Source: Flectonema sp. DT1601 (taxonomy: Eukaryota; Euglenozoa; Diplonemea; Diplonemida; Diplonemidae). Taken from it: a stretch of DNA of 64,000 bases. Below are positions 1 through 9,982 of the stretch, piece by piece (positions within the stretch are counted from its first letter, which is position 1; each line of letters opens with the position of its first letter). A program made the translations under genes and the position numbers. A model generated the notes under the pieces. The model was not told the DNA's origin and searched no databases. It saw only the letters and a program-made list of their open reading frames with translations. The stretch covers positions 186,001-250,000 of the forward strand of contig OZ025838.1 of NCBI GenBank assembly GCA_964019425.1, in the 5' to 3' direction.

Positions 1-44
1 AGGGTTCCGTAGTTCAGCAGCTGTGGAATGGTCCGCCGCATCAT
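1..44 (-). CDS. 5' end of an unidentified protein gene (runs off the window)
   Basis: Two adjacent ATG codons (42-44 and 39-41) open a frame reading MMRRTIPQLLNYGT to the window edge. On the sense strand a pyrimidine-rich stretch ending TTTTCTCAG (AG at 64-63) lies 18 nt upstream, like the sites before the other start codons here. The frame begins only 77 bp past the stop of the PPR gene on the same strand. The arginine-rich, acid-free start could be a mitochondrial presequence, but 14 residues are too few to name a family. Confidence 0.5.
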   Translation of the reverse strand, partial: MMRRTIPQLLNYGT

Positions 45-62
45 TTTTCTTTATAAATCTGA

Positions 63-80
63 CTGAGAAAATGGAATTAC
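63..80 (-). promoter_or_regulatory. Candidate leader splice acceptor of the left-edge gene
   Basis: Sense sequence ATTCCATTTTCTCAG ends with AG at 64-63, 18 nt before the first ATG. It is T/C-rich, unlike the A/C-rich acceptors of the cis introns in this window. It sits in the 77-bp gap between two same-strand coding regions, which leaves little room for an ordinary promoter plus a terminator. Confidence 0.45.
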
Positions 81-121
81 ATTACAAAAAACAAGAACTC
101 AAATAGTCATCACAGAGGTAT

Positions 122-1252
122 TTAATTCTTTATTGTCTCCGTAGTAGGAGTGAATACCTTCATCGGGACCAACGATACGTCTTTTCCGGTAGCAGTTTCA
201 TACAAATCTATAATGTCAGGTTTTATGAAACCGAGAACCTCTCTAATAGTGTTGAGGAGATCGCTGCAAGCTTCGAAATTGTTTCTCATAATTAAAAGTT
301 TCATCATATGATAAAATAAGTCACTTGATGTGCAATTCGATGCTAAAGCAGCTGAAAGGAGACCACGAGCAAGTTCGTATACAACCGACTGCTGTGGTTG
401 AATACAACAACAACGAAGTGCCATTACAAATGATATCTCGTTATGTGATATGTTGTTGTTCTTCATTTCTGTAAGTAGTTTTATTGTCACGCCAATATTT
501 AGTCTTCTTTTTAATATCAGTCCGAACAATAAAGAATACGTCACAACTGTTTTTGGATAACCTTTCTTCTCCATCGTCTTAACAATGGCTAAGGCAGCTT
601 TAATCTCTCCCCTATCAGAAGCAAGCCCTAGTAAAGCATGGTGTATTGATTGTGTTGGTCTATGACCACTTTCCCTAAACAGTCTGAGAATGTTACTCGA
701 ATCCTGCCAAGTAGGTGATAGTGACAGGACCTCAATAAAAATTGAAGGTGCTAACTGTTTTGGAATATTCTGTAATGCTTCCTTGTATACAACTTGTACA
801 GCTGACCATGATTGCTGCCGTCCGTAGATCCCACCTTTTGATGATTTTCTTATAGATATTATCGCCTGGTGATAGCTAATAGCGTTTGGTTTAATGTTCG
901 ATTGGTGCATTTCTCCGAAGATACGCATCACATCAGAAAGACATGATTGTCTTTGATAAGCTACTAGTAGTGTATTGTATTGTTGAGTGTCGTGTTTTAT
1001 TGAAAGTTCTCTAAAAAGTTTTTCCGTATCATGACCGAGTCCTACCGCACAACAAATATCCATTGCAAGAGAGTAACCTCTATCTGTCATTGTTGTTCCT
1101 TGTTTTTCAAAATCTTTCAATTTAGAATGCAGGTGCATTGCATTTGCTTTTTCCTTCAGATTTGATTCTCCTCGTTTTCGTCGATTTTCGAGTGTCTTGC
1201 GGAAGACTCTACGAAGGTATGATTCGATACATTTAACGCCTGGCGATTGCAT
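122..1252 (-). CDS. Pentatricopeptide repeat (PPR) protein
   Basis: Single exon, 376 residues, ATG at 1252, TAA stop at 122. It carries degenerate 35-residue helical-hairpin repeats. The clearest start near YNTLLVAYQRQ (about residue 93) with the typical ending NIKPNAISYH, and near residue 240 (VVTYSLLFGLI) followed by a repeat ending NNNISHNEISF. PPR proteins bind RNA, usually organellar transcripts, and act in processing, stability or translation. The N-terminus is basic (RRVFRKTLENRRKR), compatible with mitochondrial import but not proof. The family call is firm; the RNA target cannot be read from sequence. The next gene on the strand starts 77 bp downstream. Confidence 0.8.
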   Translation of the reverse strand: MQSPGVKCIESYLRRVFRKTLENRRKRGESNLKEKANAMHLHSKLKDFEKQGTTMTDRGYSLAMDICCAVGLGHDTEKLFRELSIKHDTQQYNTLLVAYQRQSCLSDVMRIFGEMHQSNIKPNAISYHQAIISIRKSSKGGIYGRQQSWSAVQVVYKEALQNIPKQLAPSIFIEVLSLSPTWQDSSNILRLFRESGHRPTQSIHHALLGLASDRGEIKAALAIVKTMEKKGYPKTVVTYSLLFGLILKRRLNIGVTIKLLTEMKNNNISHNEISFVMALRCCCIQPQQSVVYELARGLLSAALASNCTSSDLFYHMMKLLIMRNNFEACSDLLNTIREVLGFIKPDIIDLYETATGKDVSLVPMKVFTPTTETIKN

Positions 1253-1900
1253 GCGTGGTAACTCCTTCTTTCAGAAGCATTAAATACGATTCACCTTTTT
1301 AATTAATTGAAATAATAATATTACATTAAAAACAGAAGTAACAAGTTACAAGTTATTGTTGTCGTGACATTCCTGTTGATATAAGAAGGTTATTCATTTA
1401 TTTATTTATCATCATGGATGGAAGTGAAGAGCTTCCACAAAAATTTGTAGGGCCAAAAAATAGGGCGCTGGAGGGCGCTTTTTTAATTAAATTTAATAAA
1501 ATGCCGAGCTCTCTTTGACACACCCCTGCCCTCAGCTCATCAGGGGAAATTTTGATAAAGATTTATCAGGGGAATGGGGAATTTGAGAGCAGGGGAAATG
1601 AACTTTATGCCAAGCTGGAAAGCAAGGTAGTAAGTAGGCTCACTCCTCTTCCTTCAGGCATACAGTTCAGAAGACGCTAATGGAGAACAAGAATGTTCCC
1701 TCAGCCACGACAACAGGTAATCCTGTTTGAGTTTCTTTTTAATTTTATTAAAACTAGAGAGGAAGTAAAAAGGGAATTGGGGTGTAGGATAAATCATTTT
1801 GCTTGCCCATCTTCAGTGATGAGCTGATGTCCTGCTTCTTTGTGGGAGGTGGGGTATCTTTAGCAAGCTTCAACTAATACTTGATGTATTCGACTTATCT
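1253..1900. other. Intergenic, with a short coding relic on the plus strand
   Basis: No intact gene. From 1579 to 1680 the plus strand holds 33 open codons with protein-like composition (ELYAKLESKVVSRL) and a stop at 1678-1680. It has no start codon and looks like a fragment of the broken coding material that continues to 4.6 kb. Confidence 0.4.
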
Positions 1901-1924
1901 TGCAATCTAATCACGCTTGCTGAA

Positions 1925-2306
1925 AGGTCAATGATGATACTCTGCATATGCCTTACCGTATCATTCAATTTGGCAGGGTTCTCGATGCGTTTTCCCATCC
2001 CTTGGATCGTCATGCCCTCAGTTAGCTTCCCCAACAATGTGCAAAGTCTGCTCTTCTCAGTCTCCAGTCTCGCTTTCTCTGTTGTTAGCTCAGCATACTC
2101 CCGATCAGCAAAAATCTTGTTTTTTTCAGCTTCTTTACCTCAATTGTATCACGAGTGTCATTTAGACTCTCGATTGCTTTGCCGACTATTTCAACCTTAT
2201 CGCACGTTATTTTCCATTGTTGCTGCACTTCCCTTGATGTAGATGTCATGGTTTTTTTTTTGGCTGTTGCCTGATAATAGAGTTGGTAGTTGGACATAGA
2301 AGACAA
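1925..2306 (-). pseudogene. Frameshifted coiled-coil coding relic
   Basis: The minus strand reads a hydrophilic helical segment from 2306 (EVQQQWKITCDKVEIVGKA, then KKLKKTRFLLIG). In another frame it continues as ADREYAELTTEKARLETEK and on through KLNDTVRHMQSIIIDLSASV. Both halves look like one coiled-coil protein interrupted by a frameshift near 2110. I do not recognise the family. It overlaps the start of the 253-bp repeat, so it may be a remnant of a mobile or multigene-family element. Confidence 0.4.
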
Positions 2307-2499
2307 GATCTCAATATTACAAATCTCGAAACTGAAAAATACAAACCAACATGATGAGCTGTTGAAGCAGATTGCACAGCTCGATGAGATTAAGTCGCTT
2401 CAAGACAAGGTGAGGGATCAAAAGTTAGCCAAGTCATCATCAGATAACATACAGCAGTTTGACAACTCAAAGTTATTCAAACCCATTATAGAAAAGCTC
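2247..2499 (+). repeat. 253-bp direct repeat, copy A
   Basis: The block from CATGGTTTTTTTT to CCCATTATAGAAAAGCTC is nearly identical to 3968-4220; I see only a few substitutions. Its plus strand is open across most of its length (HDELLKQIAQLDEIKSLQDK, coiled-coil-like). Sequence after the block differs completely between copies, so the repeat has been copied rather than being part of a longer tandem duplication. Confidence 0.85.
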
Positions 2500-2634
2500 T
2501 GCGGGGTCTCTCGAGTCGTTAGCAGGAAGACTGATGCATGCATCGGCAGTCGCGCAAGTCTCACCCGGGAAGTTTTGGTTTGCGCTGAAGTTCTTTCGAC
2601 GTCTCTCAAATAGACTTATCTTAACAATCTGAGG

Positions 2635-2880
2635 AGGCATGTCGATGATAAGGTAAAGATCCCCGAGCTAACTTTTCTCGCGGCACCACGCTACCCCACC
2701 GTGTTTAGTAGTTACATTCAGAAGTTGTTTCAAGATGGACAATCAATTTAATGCACTCATTTCACTCACAAGGCATTCCTCGTAGAGTTCAAAAGTACGA
2801 TATTCCGTCTGATAGTATTCAATAACTGTTTTACATTCTTTCCTATTATTTACTTCCTTTCATTCAGTTCATCGGGATAA
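2635..2880 (+). pseudogene. Broken coding relic, unknown family
   Basis: Plus-strand open segments with protein-like composition are split by stops and frameshifts: PELTFLAAPRYPTVFSSYIQ in one stretch ending near 2750, then FTHKAFLVEFKSTIFRLIVF and a hydrophobic run ending near 2880. No intact start-to-stop gene exists. It is probably part of the same decayed element as the flanking repeats. Confidence 0.35.
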
Positions 2881-3145
2881 TACTGCAAATGCCAAGGGGT
2901 TCCCTCTTTATTACAGTGAACCTCGACAATGGCGCAGCATTATCTAAAATTATTTCTTTGTGCGTTTTAGCTTTAGGTATATCATTAGTAACTTCTATTC
3001 CTTTATCTAATTTTATTGGGTCTGTTCATCTCCAAACTTTGAAATAAAATGTCAGTGATGTATGACTTTGCCCGAAAGTGTTAAATGAAGCGTGGGGATG
3101 AAGAATGGGAGCAATACCTGATAGGCATAAGGTTACTGTGCTGCA

Positions 3146-3965
3146 GTGATACCACTGCATGTCAGTGCAAGCAACTGGGATGAGAAAGACATGATCGACT
3201 TGATGGCCGTCACATTAGCTGTTTGTATCGGTGGTAGCATTGAAACCGTTAGGAAGGTCTCTCCTTGGAAGGTGCTTGTTTTGGTCTCGCTTATCTCGGC
3301 CAAAGATAAGCTATATGTATCAGAGAAAGCTGCTCAAGCAGCAGAGAAAATGAGAGCGACAAAACCAGCAAACGAGAGGCTAGTTACACACAGCGAAGCA
3401 GACGAAGCGACGGGCGCACTTAGAAGACACAAGTGCGTTGAGAGCAGCAACTGAAGAAGAATTCCGCCAAGCAAGGGCGGGGTTAGATGAGTTGCGTGAA
3501 GAAGCTGGAAGGTATTTCCAAGAGGGGATCGAAGCAGTCGAAAAGAAAGCGCAGTCGACGAGACGTCACATGACGGAACAAGAGGCGAAACATGTGAAGC
3601 TGGAAGAAATGATGCAGCATATGATGCAGCAACAACAGCAGCAGCAGCAAGCGTTTCAAAATGTCTTCGCAGATCACAGCAATGAAGAATGCACCACCGC
3701 CAGCAGTTGTACCATCAGCTGCACCTGCAATCGTACCATCAGAACCAAAGGAATTGAAGTTTCCAGAAAATCTTGTGCGCGGGACGAAGCTTCTCTTAAG
3801 GATGTCAAAGGTATTGCGGTAGAAGTGACTAAGGAAAACGGTACAGTTGCTGTTAGGTGAAACTTCTGGCTTATGGAAAATTACACCGACCCAGTTCCAA
3901 GAAGAAGGATGGAAGGTTGGACACTGGAATGAATTCGTGGAGCCGACCATTGCAAATGATGAGAT
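3146..3965 (+). pseudogene. Frameshifted coding relic with a glutamine run
   Basis: The plus strand encodes a helical, charged protein in pieces. 3146-3454 reads LVLVSLISAKDKLYVSEKAA. A shifted frame at 3430-3660 reads ATEEEFRQARAGLDELREEA and ends in a Q run (CAG/CAA repeats at about 3625-3655). A third frame follows (NAPPPAVVPSAAPAIVPSEP). A fourth, at about 3850-3965, reads ITPTQFQEEGWKVGHWNEFV. At least three frame changes are needed, so this is a pseudogene unless intervening introns exist, and I see no donor/acceptor pairs. The family is not recognised. A retrotransposon or large repeat-gene-family origin is possible. Confidence 0.45.
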
Positions 3966-3967
3966 GC

Positions 3968-4220
3968 CATGGTTTTTTTTTGGGTTGTTGCCTGATAATA
4001 GAGTTGGTAGTTGGACATAGAAGACAAGATCTCAATATTACAAATCTCGAAACTGAAAAATACAAACCAACATGATGAGCTGTTGAAGCAGATGGCACAG
4101 CTCGATGAGATTAAGTCGCTTCAAGACAAGGTGAGGGATCAAAAGTTAGCCAAGTCATCATCAGATAACATACAGCAGTTTGACAACTCAAAGTTATTCA
4201 AACCCATTATAGAAAAGCTC
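3968..4220 (+). repeat. 253-bp direct repeat, copy B
   Basis: Second copy of 2247-2499, same orientation, 1.7 kb away. One visible change turns cagattgcacag into cagatggcacag. Downstream the open frame continues differently (IEKLDEQIRIEKDN) and breaks near 4320. Confidence 0.85.
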
Positions 4221-4595
4221 GATGAGCAGATCAGGATTGAAAAGGATAACGTCTTTGATAATCACTCGCACATTGGTGATCCTCAGGATCAGCTCTCGGT
4301 CATCTCGTGTGTTACGTGGTGATGGTTGGGACTGAAGTTAAGGGACATGTTTATTACATTACAGCTGGGAGACCTCACCTCATCCCCCTCTTAGACAATG
4401 ACTCAGTATCTGAATCTAGATTGTACTATTGAACTATCAGATGATATTGTTAAGTTTGATCATACTGTTGCAACATACAACACAATGGGGAATAGCATCT
4501 CGATATCTAATATGGAAGAGACGCTTTCCTTGCAACTCTTCCAGGTGCTGATCAACGATGGCACCAACTCAAATGACTATGCTGCAGGAAATTAA
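4221..4595 (+). pseudogene. Short coding relics after repeat copy B
   Basis: Plus-strand open pieces: IEKLDEQIRIEKDN running to 4320, then in other frames MVGTEVKGHVYYITAGRPHL and, at 4398-4595, a 65-codon frame starting MTQYLNLDCTIELSDD. They look like one decayed gene interrupted by frame changes. No family is recognised. Confidence 0.35.
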
Positions 4596-5263
4596 AAGAA
4601 CACATGAATGTTATCTTATTCAGCTATGGTACAATTTCAAGTCAATTTGTGATAAACCCGTCAGTCGGAAGCTCTCCACCATCACAAAACCGTGAATCTG
4701 TAGGAAAAGAAGTATGAGTTACACCACATAAAACTTCCTCATTCAAAGCTTCAAATCGAATATATTTTTTGCTTGCATTTCTTTTTTTCGTTCGAGTAAC
4801 GTGTGATTGCTCGATAAAGGAAACAGCCAGCTGACGAGGCATCCTCGCTTTTCTAATTTGCACATTACATCTTTTCGCTAGATTACATCCACATGAACCA
4901 GTCAATCAGCCAGCAGCTCACAATATATTGTTTAGAAACTGAGTGAGGAGATTATATTAAGTAGTGTGGTACCGGGGTCCCATCGAATCGAATTGGGCCT
5001 GGCACAACCCCTGCGCAGAAGTAATCTGCACCCCTTTTAACCGTGTTGATACGTCTTTGTAGTGACCTGGATAGTGTTATTATGAGTGTTAATTATCTTA
5101 CTTACATTTAATTCTTCTTTGTCAGATGCATACAGTGATAGAAAGCTTAATTACTAAATAACATTGTGATCCCGCAGGTAGATCCCAACCTTGCCAACCA
5201 CTCAGAGCTATCTGTTCAGACTTGTAACTACTTTCGGTGGCCACAAGTCTGGATGCCCCAAAA

Positions 5264-5340
5264 ACTATTTTATTTTGATGCAGCGATTCCCTAAAACAAA
5301 ATTCTCATTCTAAGAAAAGAAAGCTGTCTTGAAACACAAA
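5264..5340 (+). repeat. Diverged local repeat, copy 1
   Basis: The segment TTTTATTTTGATGCAGCGATTCC through GCTGTCTTGAAACACAA matches 5570-5644 with substitutions and small indels (TTTTATTTGATGCAGTGATTCC through GCTGTCTCCAAGCACAA). The copies are about 300 bp apart in the same orientation. Confidence 0.65.
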
Positions 5341-5569
5341 TATGGGTGATGATTTGTTACGTATTTTTTGTGAAGCAATGCATCTGTGGCAAAAAATTCA
5401 AAAAAAAAAATTCAAAAAAAAAAAATAATTAATTTTATCAAAAAAAATCTTTTTTTTTCTGGAAATTTGAATCAACATGATTGTGATTCTGAACGTCGCT
5501 CACATCACATCTCACCCTGCCATTTATGTACAGGGTAGATATTAGTTATGAATGTAGCTTAAAGACACA

Positions 5570-5644
5570 AAACTTTTTATTTGATGCAGTGATTCCTATA
5601 ACATAATTCTCATTCTCAGAAAGATAGCTGTCTCCAAGCACAAT
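5570..5644 (+). repeat. Diverged local repeat, copy 2
   Basis: Partner of 5264-5340. Shared landmarks are GATGCAG, GATTCC, ATTCTCATTCT and AGCTGTCT in the same order. Confidence 0.65.
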
Positions 5645-5762
5645 CAGGGGAAGAACACTTTCTCAATGAAGAAAATAATTTTTTTTTTACTTACTTTTTT
5701 CTTTTTTTTTTTTTCCCACAAAAAAAAACCATTCAGATTAGCCTTATATTTCGTTGAAAACT

Positions 5763-5793
<31 letters not shown>

Positions 5794-6153
5794 CATGAAT
5801 AAATAAAAGGTTTTCTGTAGAGGAAAAATAAAAAAAATTGGGGAAGAAAAAAAAAAAGAACATCTCAAAAATATTCAGGGAAGGGGAAATCACTAATCCC
5901 AGAGCGAAGCAGTTAGAATAGAATCAAGTATGCGACTCTTTCGCTAAAGGCAAAATTCTCGAGAGACTAGCTGAGAGAATAGAGCACAACACACACACAC
6001 ACAAATGAATTTATATTTCAACTTTAAACGAAAATAAGATTGACTGAACGTGTAAAACACAATTTGTTCGACGGAAACAATAGTTTTTTTTTCCCTTCCT
6101 GATTGCCGTTGTCAATAATCACATCGAATCATCAAGTAGTTTACTCAAAGCTC

Positions 6154-6262
6154 TCACAGAGGTAGCGGAGAACCTCCTTTTTGTTTTATCGCTGTTTGAA
6201 TTGCCGTCTGCTGCTCTTCAATTTGTTTTTGTATGTCTGACTGTTGCGATTTTAATTCCTGT

Positions 6263-6298
<36 letters not shown>

Positions 6299-8530
6299 CT
6301 GAAAAATATTCCAACATGAGATTTTACCATCACAATAACACACCTGTAATTCATCAAGTTTTTTCTGAAGTAAAGGATCATTCGGTGGAGGTGTGTCACT
6401 GCTGTCTTTCAGATCATCAGAATTGCTTACTTCAGCAGTTCCTTCTAAGGGTGTCAAAGCACCATTTGGACCAACCGAATAGACAGGAAATAACTTAATC
6501 GCAGCTGGATTAAACATTGCTGGACGTTGATAACTGTTGTAGATAAGAGACCAAACCCAAATAGCAAAATATGAATATTGAAGTGGGCTAACTAAATTTG
6601 AGTGTATTTGAATTACATGAGGCTGAGGTAACAATCCAACTAGGGTGGTCCGTTGGAGATGTGCGATGATTTCAGGTTCAGTGACAGTTCCTTTTTCACA
6701 AAACAACGTCACGTTATCTAAAAGTGAACCGATAACCTGCATTATAACTTGAACGTTTATGTGTTTAATCCATTGTTCTTCGTGAAATGATCCCTCGGAA
6801 GAAACCATTTTACTGACTCTTCTAAACACTTCATGTCTCCTTATTATACCATAAACAAGTGGAGTATTGCCTTCATACTGGTATTGGATAATATTATTTA
6901 ATGTTTGAGTTAGTAGTGCTAGGGGTCTCCAATTATCTTCTCCAGAAGAAATAAATCTCTCTGTTGACATTATTTCACACAGATTGAGAAGCTTTGAAGC
7001 ACCAACCATAGATAATGATTTCGTGTAAGGACTAATGTTGTAAATGATACAGATGAGAGAGCTTGATGATTTCCTAATCCATTCCACACCAGATTGAATA
7101 AGCTGCTGAAATACGACTACTATTAGGTCAACATAAGTACCGCTGAATACTGGGAGTGGTAGATTCGGCATTTCAGTTACCGGAGTGTTCAGTTTTATAG
7201 CGAATTCTCTCTCAGCTGACAATGTTGTTAAAATCCAGATTGATATATACATGGTAGCCTCATACTCGTGAGGACTTTTACTTTCCTTTCCCTTCCACAT
7301 CGTAAACAATACCGGAAGTAACAACTCTTGAGGTGCCGCATCTTGAGCCGCGTATCTTCTGAGAGGGCCGTTGCAATCTAACAGTTTGCATGCCAATCCG
7401 AGAATCTGCTGACCGCTGGTTATAGATTTCTGGCTTCCTGGTAACCAAGTACTGGATGCCGCCATCGGATTTCTTAATAGTCTACAAACACCGTTGAATA
7501 ACAACGAAAGATCAGAAGGATCCTCAATTGTTGAGATTGTTTTCCAAAATAAATTTGGACTAGTTGGAGCCGCAGCTGAGTATCCATGAGGAGGAGCTTC
7601 CTTTCCCATAGCTTCAAATGCACGACACAGATAACCAGCATCAAGACAGACTAGAAGCAGATCTAACGAAGACGACATCAATGGTTCCTTTAAATCAGTC
7701 ATGTAACTTGTGTATGGAAGAGAACCGCTTGGATCATATTGAATAACAGCATTACATAAAGAGTAAACTAATGAAGGAATACCTTGACTTGATACTAATG
7801 AATCAATAAATGTATCTTTAGCCATTGGGTCAGTCGTGAACATCGGACCAGTACAACAAGCGAGCATACACATGACAGTGTCAAGTCGGTTTTTGTCTAA
7901 GGCTGGTGTTGTTGGAACTTCTGCTGGGGTTTTAAATTTACCCATACCACTATACCAAATGTTGTTGAAGTTTATCGAACTGGGTTGCTCAGTGTCGGTA
8001 GATTCTTTAGACCTGAGTTGACTTGATACACAAAAGTTTGTTGAGGTAGAGATGTCCACAAGTGTTTCCATCAATACTGATCCAATCGGTTTTGCTAAAT
8101 GAACTCCTGCAATCTTGCTAAACATGCAGGTAGGTGATCCTGAAATACATTTACTGTTTTCCCAAAATAATTGTTGGATTATGTCAACACAATCTTTTTC
8201 TGGTTCCTCTCTCAACACTGGCATTAACCTTGTTAGTATCTTCAAACTGTTGCTGGCAGATCTGCAGTCGCTGTTCTTTTGATCATCCGAAAGTTCTAAA
8301 AAGTGTTTCAACTGTTCAACACATTGGAATAATAGCAGCGCTAAGTTTTGTGGATTTTCTCTCCAAACTTTTTTTATGTCCTCGTACCTTACTAACAAGT
8401 GAATCTCTTCAAGGGTTGCCTCAGTCAAGAACACCGGTTTCCAAAAATCAGGACCTTCACCATCAATTGCCTCACTAACAAGACGCTCTACCCTCTGGGT
8501 GAAGTCTATTTTACTGGTGCTTCCCCCCAT
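6154..8530 (-). CDS. HID1: HID1 domain protein (Golgi/dense-core-vesicle trafficking)
   Basis: Two exons, 8530-6344 and 6258-6154 (763 residues; both joins in frame, donor CAG|GTGTGT, acceptor CACAG). The protein begins MGGSTSK, as animal HID1 begins MGSTDSK, with Gly2 and Ser6 fitting N-myristoylation. HID1-diagnostic stretches occur in order: DFWKPVF (about 25), FSGTYVDLIVVVFQQLI (about 465), SPYTKSLSMV (about 505), LNNIIQYQYEGNTPLVYGI (about 550) and TTLVGLLPQPHVI (about 640). HID1 is a peripheral trans-Golgi protein needed for secretory-granule maturation. The length is close to the roughly 790 residues of animal HID1. The last exon adds a short glutamine-rich helix (SDIQKQIEEQQTAIQ). A frame extends upstream to 8662, but the HID1-like start is at 8530 and an acceptor-like TTACTTTGTAG lies at 8587-8586. 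Confidence 0.9.
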
Positions 8531-8585
8531 TGTGTGTTTTTTTTTTTTCTCCTTTTTTTTTGTAAAAAAAAATAATGAATTATCA

Positions 8586-8605
8586 CTACAAAGTAAGCAA
8601 CAAAA
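8586..8605 (-). promoter_or_regulatory. Candidate leader splice acceptor of HID1
   Basis: Sense TCTTTTGTTGCTTACTTTGTAG, with AG at 8587-8586, is T-rich and carries a CTTAC branch-like element. It lies 56 nt before the HID1 start; between them is an A-rich leader. Confidence 0.4.
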
Positions 8606-8879
8606 GAGATGAACGAATAACCAATTTTGTGGATAACCAAACCAAAAAGAAAAAGAAAACATAAATCTGTAAGAACTACTTGCTTACTATTACTACTAAC
8701 CGCCAGTGGATCATTACCATGGGAATTGAACCTACGATTTATCTATTGGGAAAGACTTAATTACGTAGAACCCTCTCCAGGGGAGAGAGAGTCAGTCACC
8801 CGAACACCACCAGTATTGAAAATTACGAAAAAGACGTAATTACGTAGGGAACCCATCGACAGAAAAAAAAACATAATAC

Positions 8880-8973
8880 TTCACAGAGTACTACTAACAC
8901 ACAGGAAATACATCACGTATTGACATTGTTGGCTCTTGTTTCTGAGTTTCTTCTCCGACTTAGTTGGTGCAAA
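8880..8973 (+). repeat. CATTCAG-family repeat, partial copy
   Basis: Only the right part is recognisable: TTTCTGAGTTTCTTCTCCGACTTAGTTGGTGC matches the ends of the copies at 9557-9681 and 59274-59375. It lies directly before the next copy. Confidence 0.5.
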
Positions 8974-8988
8974 AAAAAAAAGGAAAGA

Positions 8989-9120
8989 CCATTCAGATAA
9001 AAGCTTTATATTTTTATTGTGTTCGCAGACAGTACTACCGGCACACAGAGAACATACATAACATGACACATAAATAAACGACTCTTAATCTGAATAGTGT
9101 TCTCTGCACTTCGTAGGTGC
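8989..9120 (+). mobile_element. MITE-like repeat with inverted ends, CATTCAG family
   Basis: The left end CATTCAGAT (8990-8998) and right end ATCTGAATAG (9088-9097) are inverted complements about 100 bp apart, followed by TTCTCTGCACTTCGTAGGTGC. It has no coding capacity. The inverted ends and short length fit a non-autonomous hairpin element; a transposase is not seen in the window. Confidence 0.5.
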
Positions 9121-9551
9121 AAAAAGAAGAAGAAAAAAAAAGGTCGTCGCAAACAATAACTAGCATTCACATCTTCAAAAAAAAGAAAAGCACAGTACGA
9201 ATTGTTGTGGGAAATAATCATAAATAAAACCTCAGGCATAGTGTGATTGAATCAGGTGAGTTTTTTTTTTATCTAAAGCAGAAAGAACAAAACAAAATAC
9301 AAAAAAAAAAAAAAAAAAAAAAGTACAGATCTAAACTGACGGAAAAGAAATAATCGAAAAGGGTAAACAAACCTCTCCCCCCATTAAACAGAACGCTACC
9401 AAACTATTCGTATTGTATTAAGAAATAGAATATACAAACAATCAATGACTGCTAAGAGAAATCGTAAAAAAAAAAAAAAAACCTGTTCGCTGTGGGCGAT
9501 ATTTTTCACACACCTCACAAGGCCAAAAAAGAAATAAATAAATAAATAATA

Positions 9552-9682
9552 ATAACCATTCAGATTAACCTTATATTTCGTTGAACGCAGACAAAATCCT
9601 ATCGCACGGGGAAAATAAATCATGACCATAAGAAATATCGGCTTTCAATCTGAATAGTTTCTTCTCCGACTACGTTGGTACA
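9552..9682 (+). mobile_element. MITE-like repeat with inverted ends, best copy
   Basis: Left end CATTCAGATT (9557-9566), right end AATCTGAATAG (9647-9657), then TTTCTTCTCCGACTACGTTGGT. The inside contains CCTTATATTTCGTTGAACGC and CCTATCGCACGGGGAAA, shared with the copy near 59.3 kb. The 10-bp ends are exact inverted complements. Confidence 0.6.
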
Positions 9683-9711
9683 AAAAGAAAAAAAAAAAGA
9701 AAGGGATAAAC

Positions 9712-9791
9712 TGTTCGATTTTGTACGTAAAATACAAATCTACTAGCATCATAAACAACATAACAATAATTTAACATTATACAGTGACTGA
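9712..9791 (+). repeat. TGTTCGATTTTGTA dispersed repeat, copy 1
   Basis: Shares TGTTCGATTTTGTA, CATAAACAACATAA, ATAATTT and CAGTGACT in order with 62981-63066, and most of these with 34745-34812. Non-coding; nature unknown. Confidence 0.6.
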
Positions 9792-9982
9792 AAGGTAAAT
9801 TGACGTAAATACTTTACATTATTATAAAGGTTTCTAACTTAGCTGCATACACAAAAAAAAAAAAAGAAGAAGAAGAAGGAAATAGACCCAGAACAGAATA
9901 AAATGCCGTAATTTGGTTTGATTTTGTTAACAAATTGCCTACCCAAAACATTTCAAAATGAATAGCGTGATATAAATACTCT

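Larger units (their letters stand above)
4600..6150. other. Intergenic, homopolymers and a diverged local repeat
   Basis: No supported gene. It contains a diverged duplicated segment (5264-5340 and 5570-5644), A/T runs around 5400-5460, 5700-5790 and 6080-6100, a short (CA)n at 5990-6002, and a truncated copy of the CATTCAG repeat at 5728-5770. Confidence 0.6.
8610..9960. other. Intergenic region rich in dispersed short repeats
   Basis: No gene. It holds two full-length and one partial copy of the CATTCAG/CTGAATG inverted-end repeat, a copy of the TGTTCGATTTTGTA repeat, and several A runs of 13-23 nt. At about 8700-8830 the minus strand has a box-B-like GGTTCAATTCC but no foldable tRNA. Confidence 0.6.

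Noticed and set aside
2247-4220. Repeats considered as a CRISPR array or LTR pair
   Set aside because: Only two copies, 253 bp, no regular spacers; no TG/CA ends, primer site or polymerase between them.
6238-6343. Lysine-rich end of the HID1 frame (K run) as real C-terminus
   Set aside because: It is intron sequence: a GTGTGT donor after LDELQ and a CACAG acceptor give an in-frame, glutamine-rich final exon instead.
8531-8662. Upstream extension of HID1 giving a hydrophobic N-terminus (a signal-peptide look-alike)
   Set aside because: Conserved HID1 proteins start MGxxxSK, and an acceptor-like site lies between the two starts.
8700-8830. Box-B-like GGTTCAATTCC on the minus strand suggesting a tRNA
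   Set aside because: No cloverleaf can be drawn: anticodon loop lacks the usual T, and acceptor strands do not pair.
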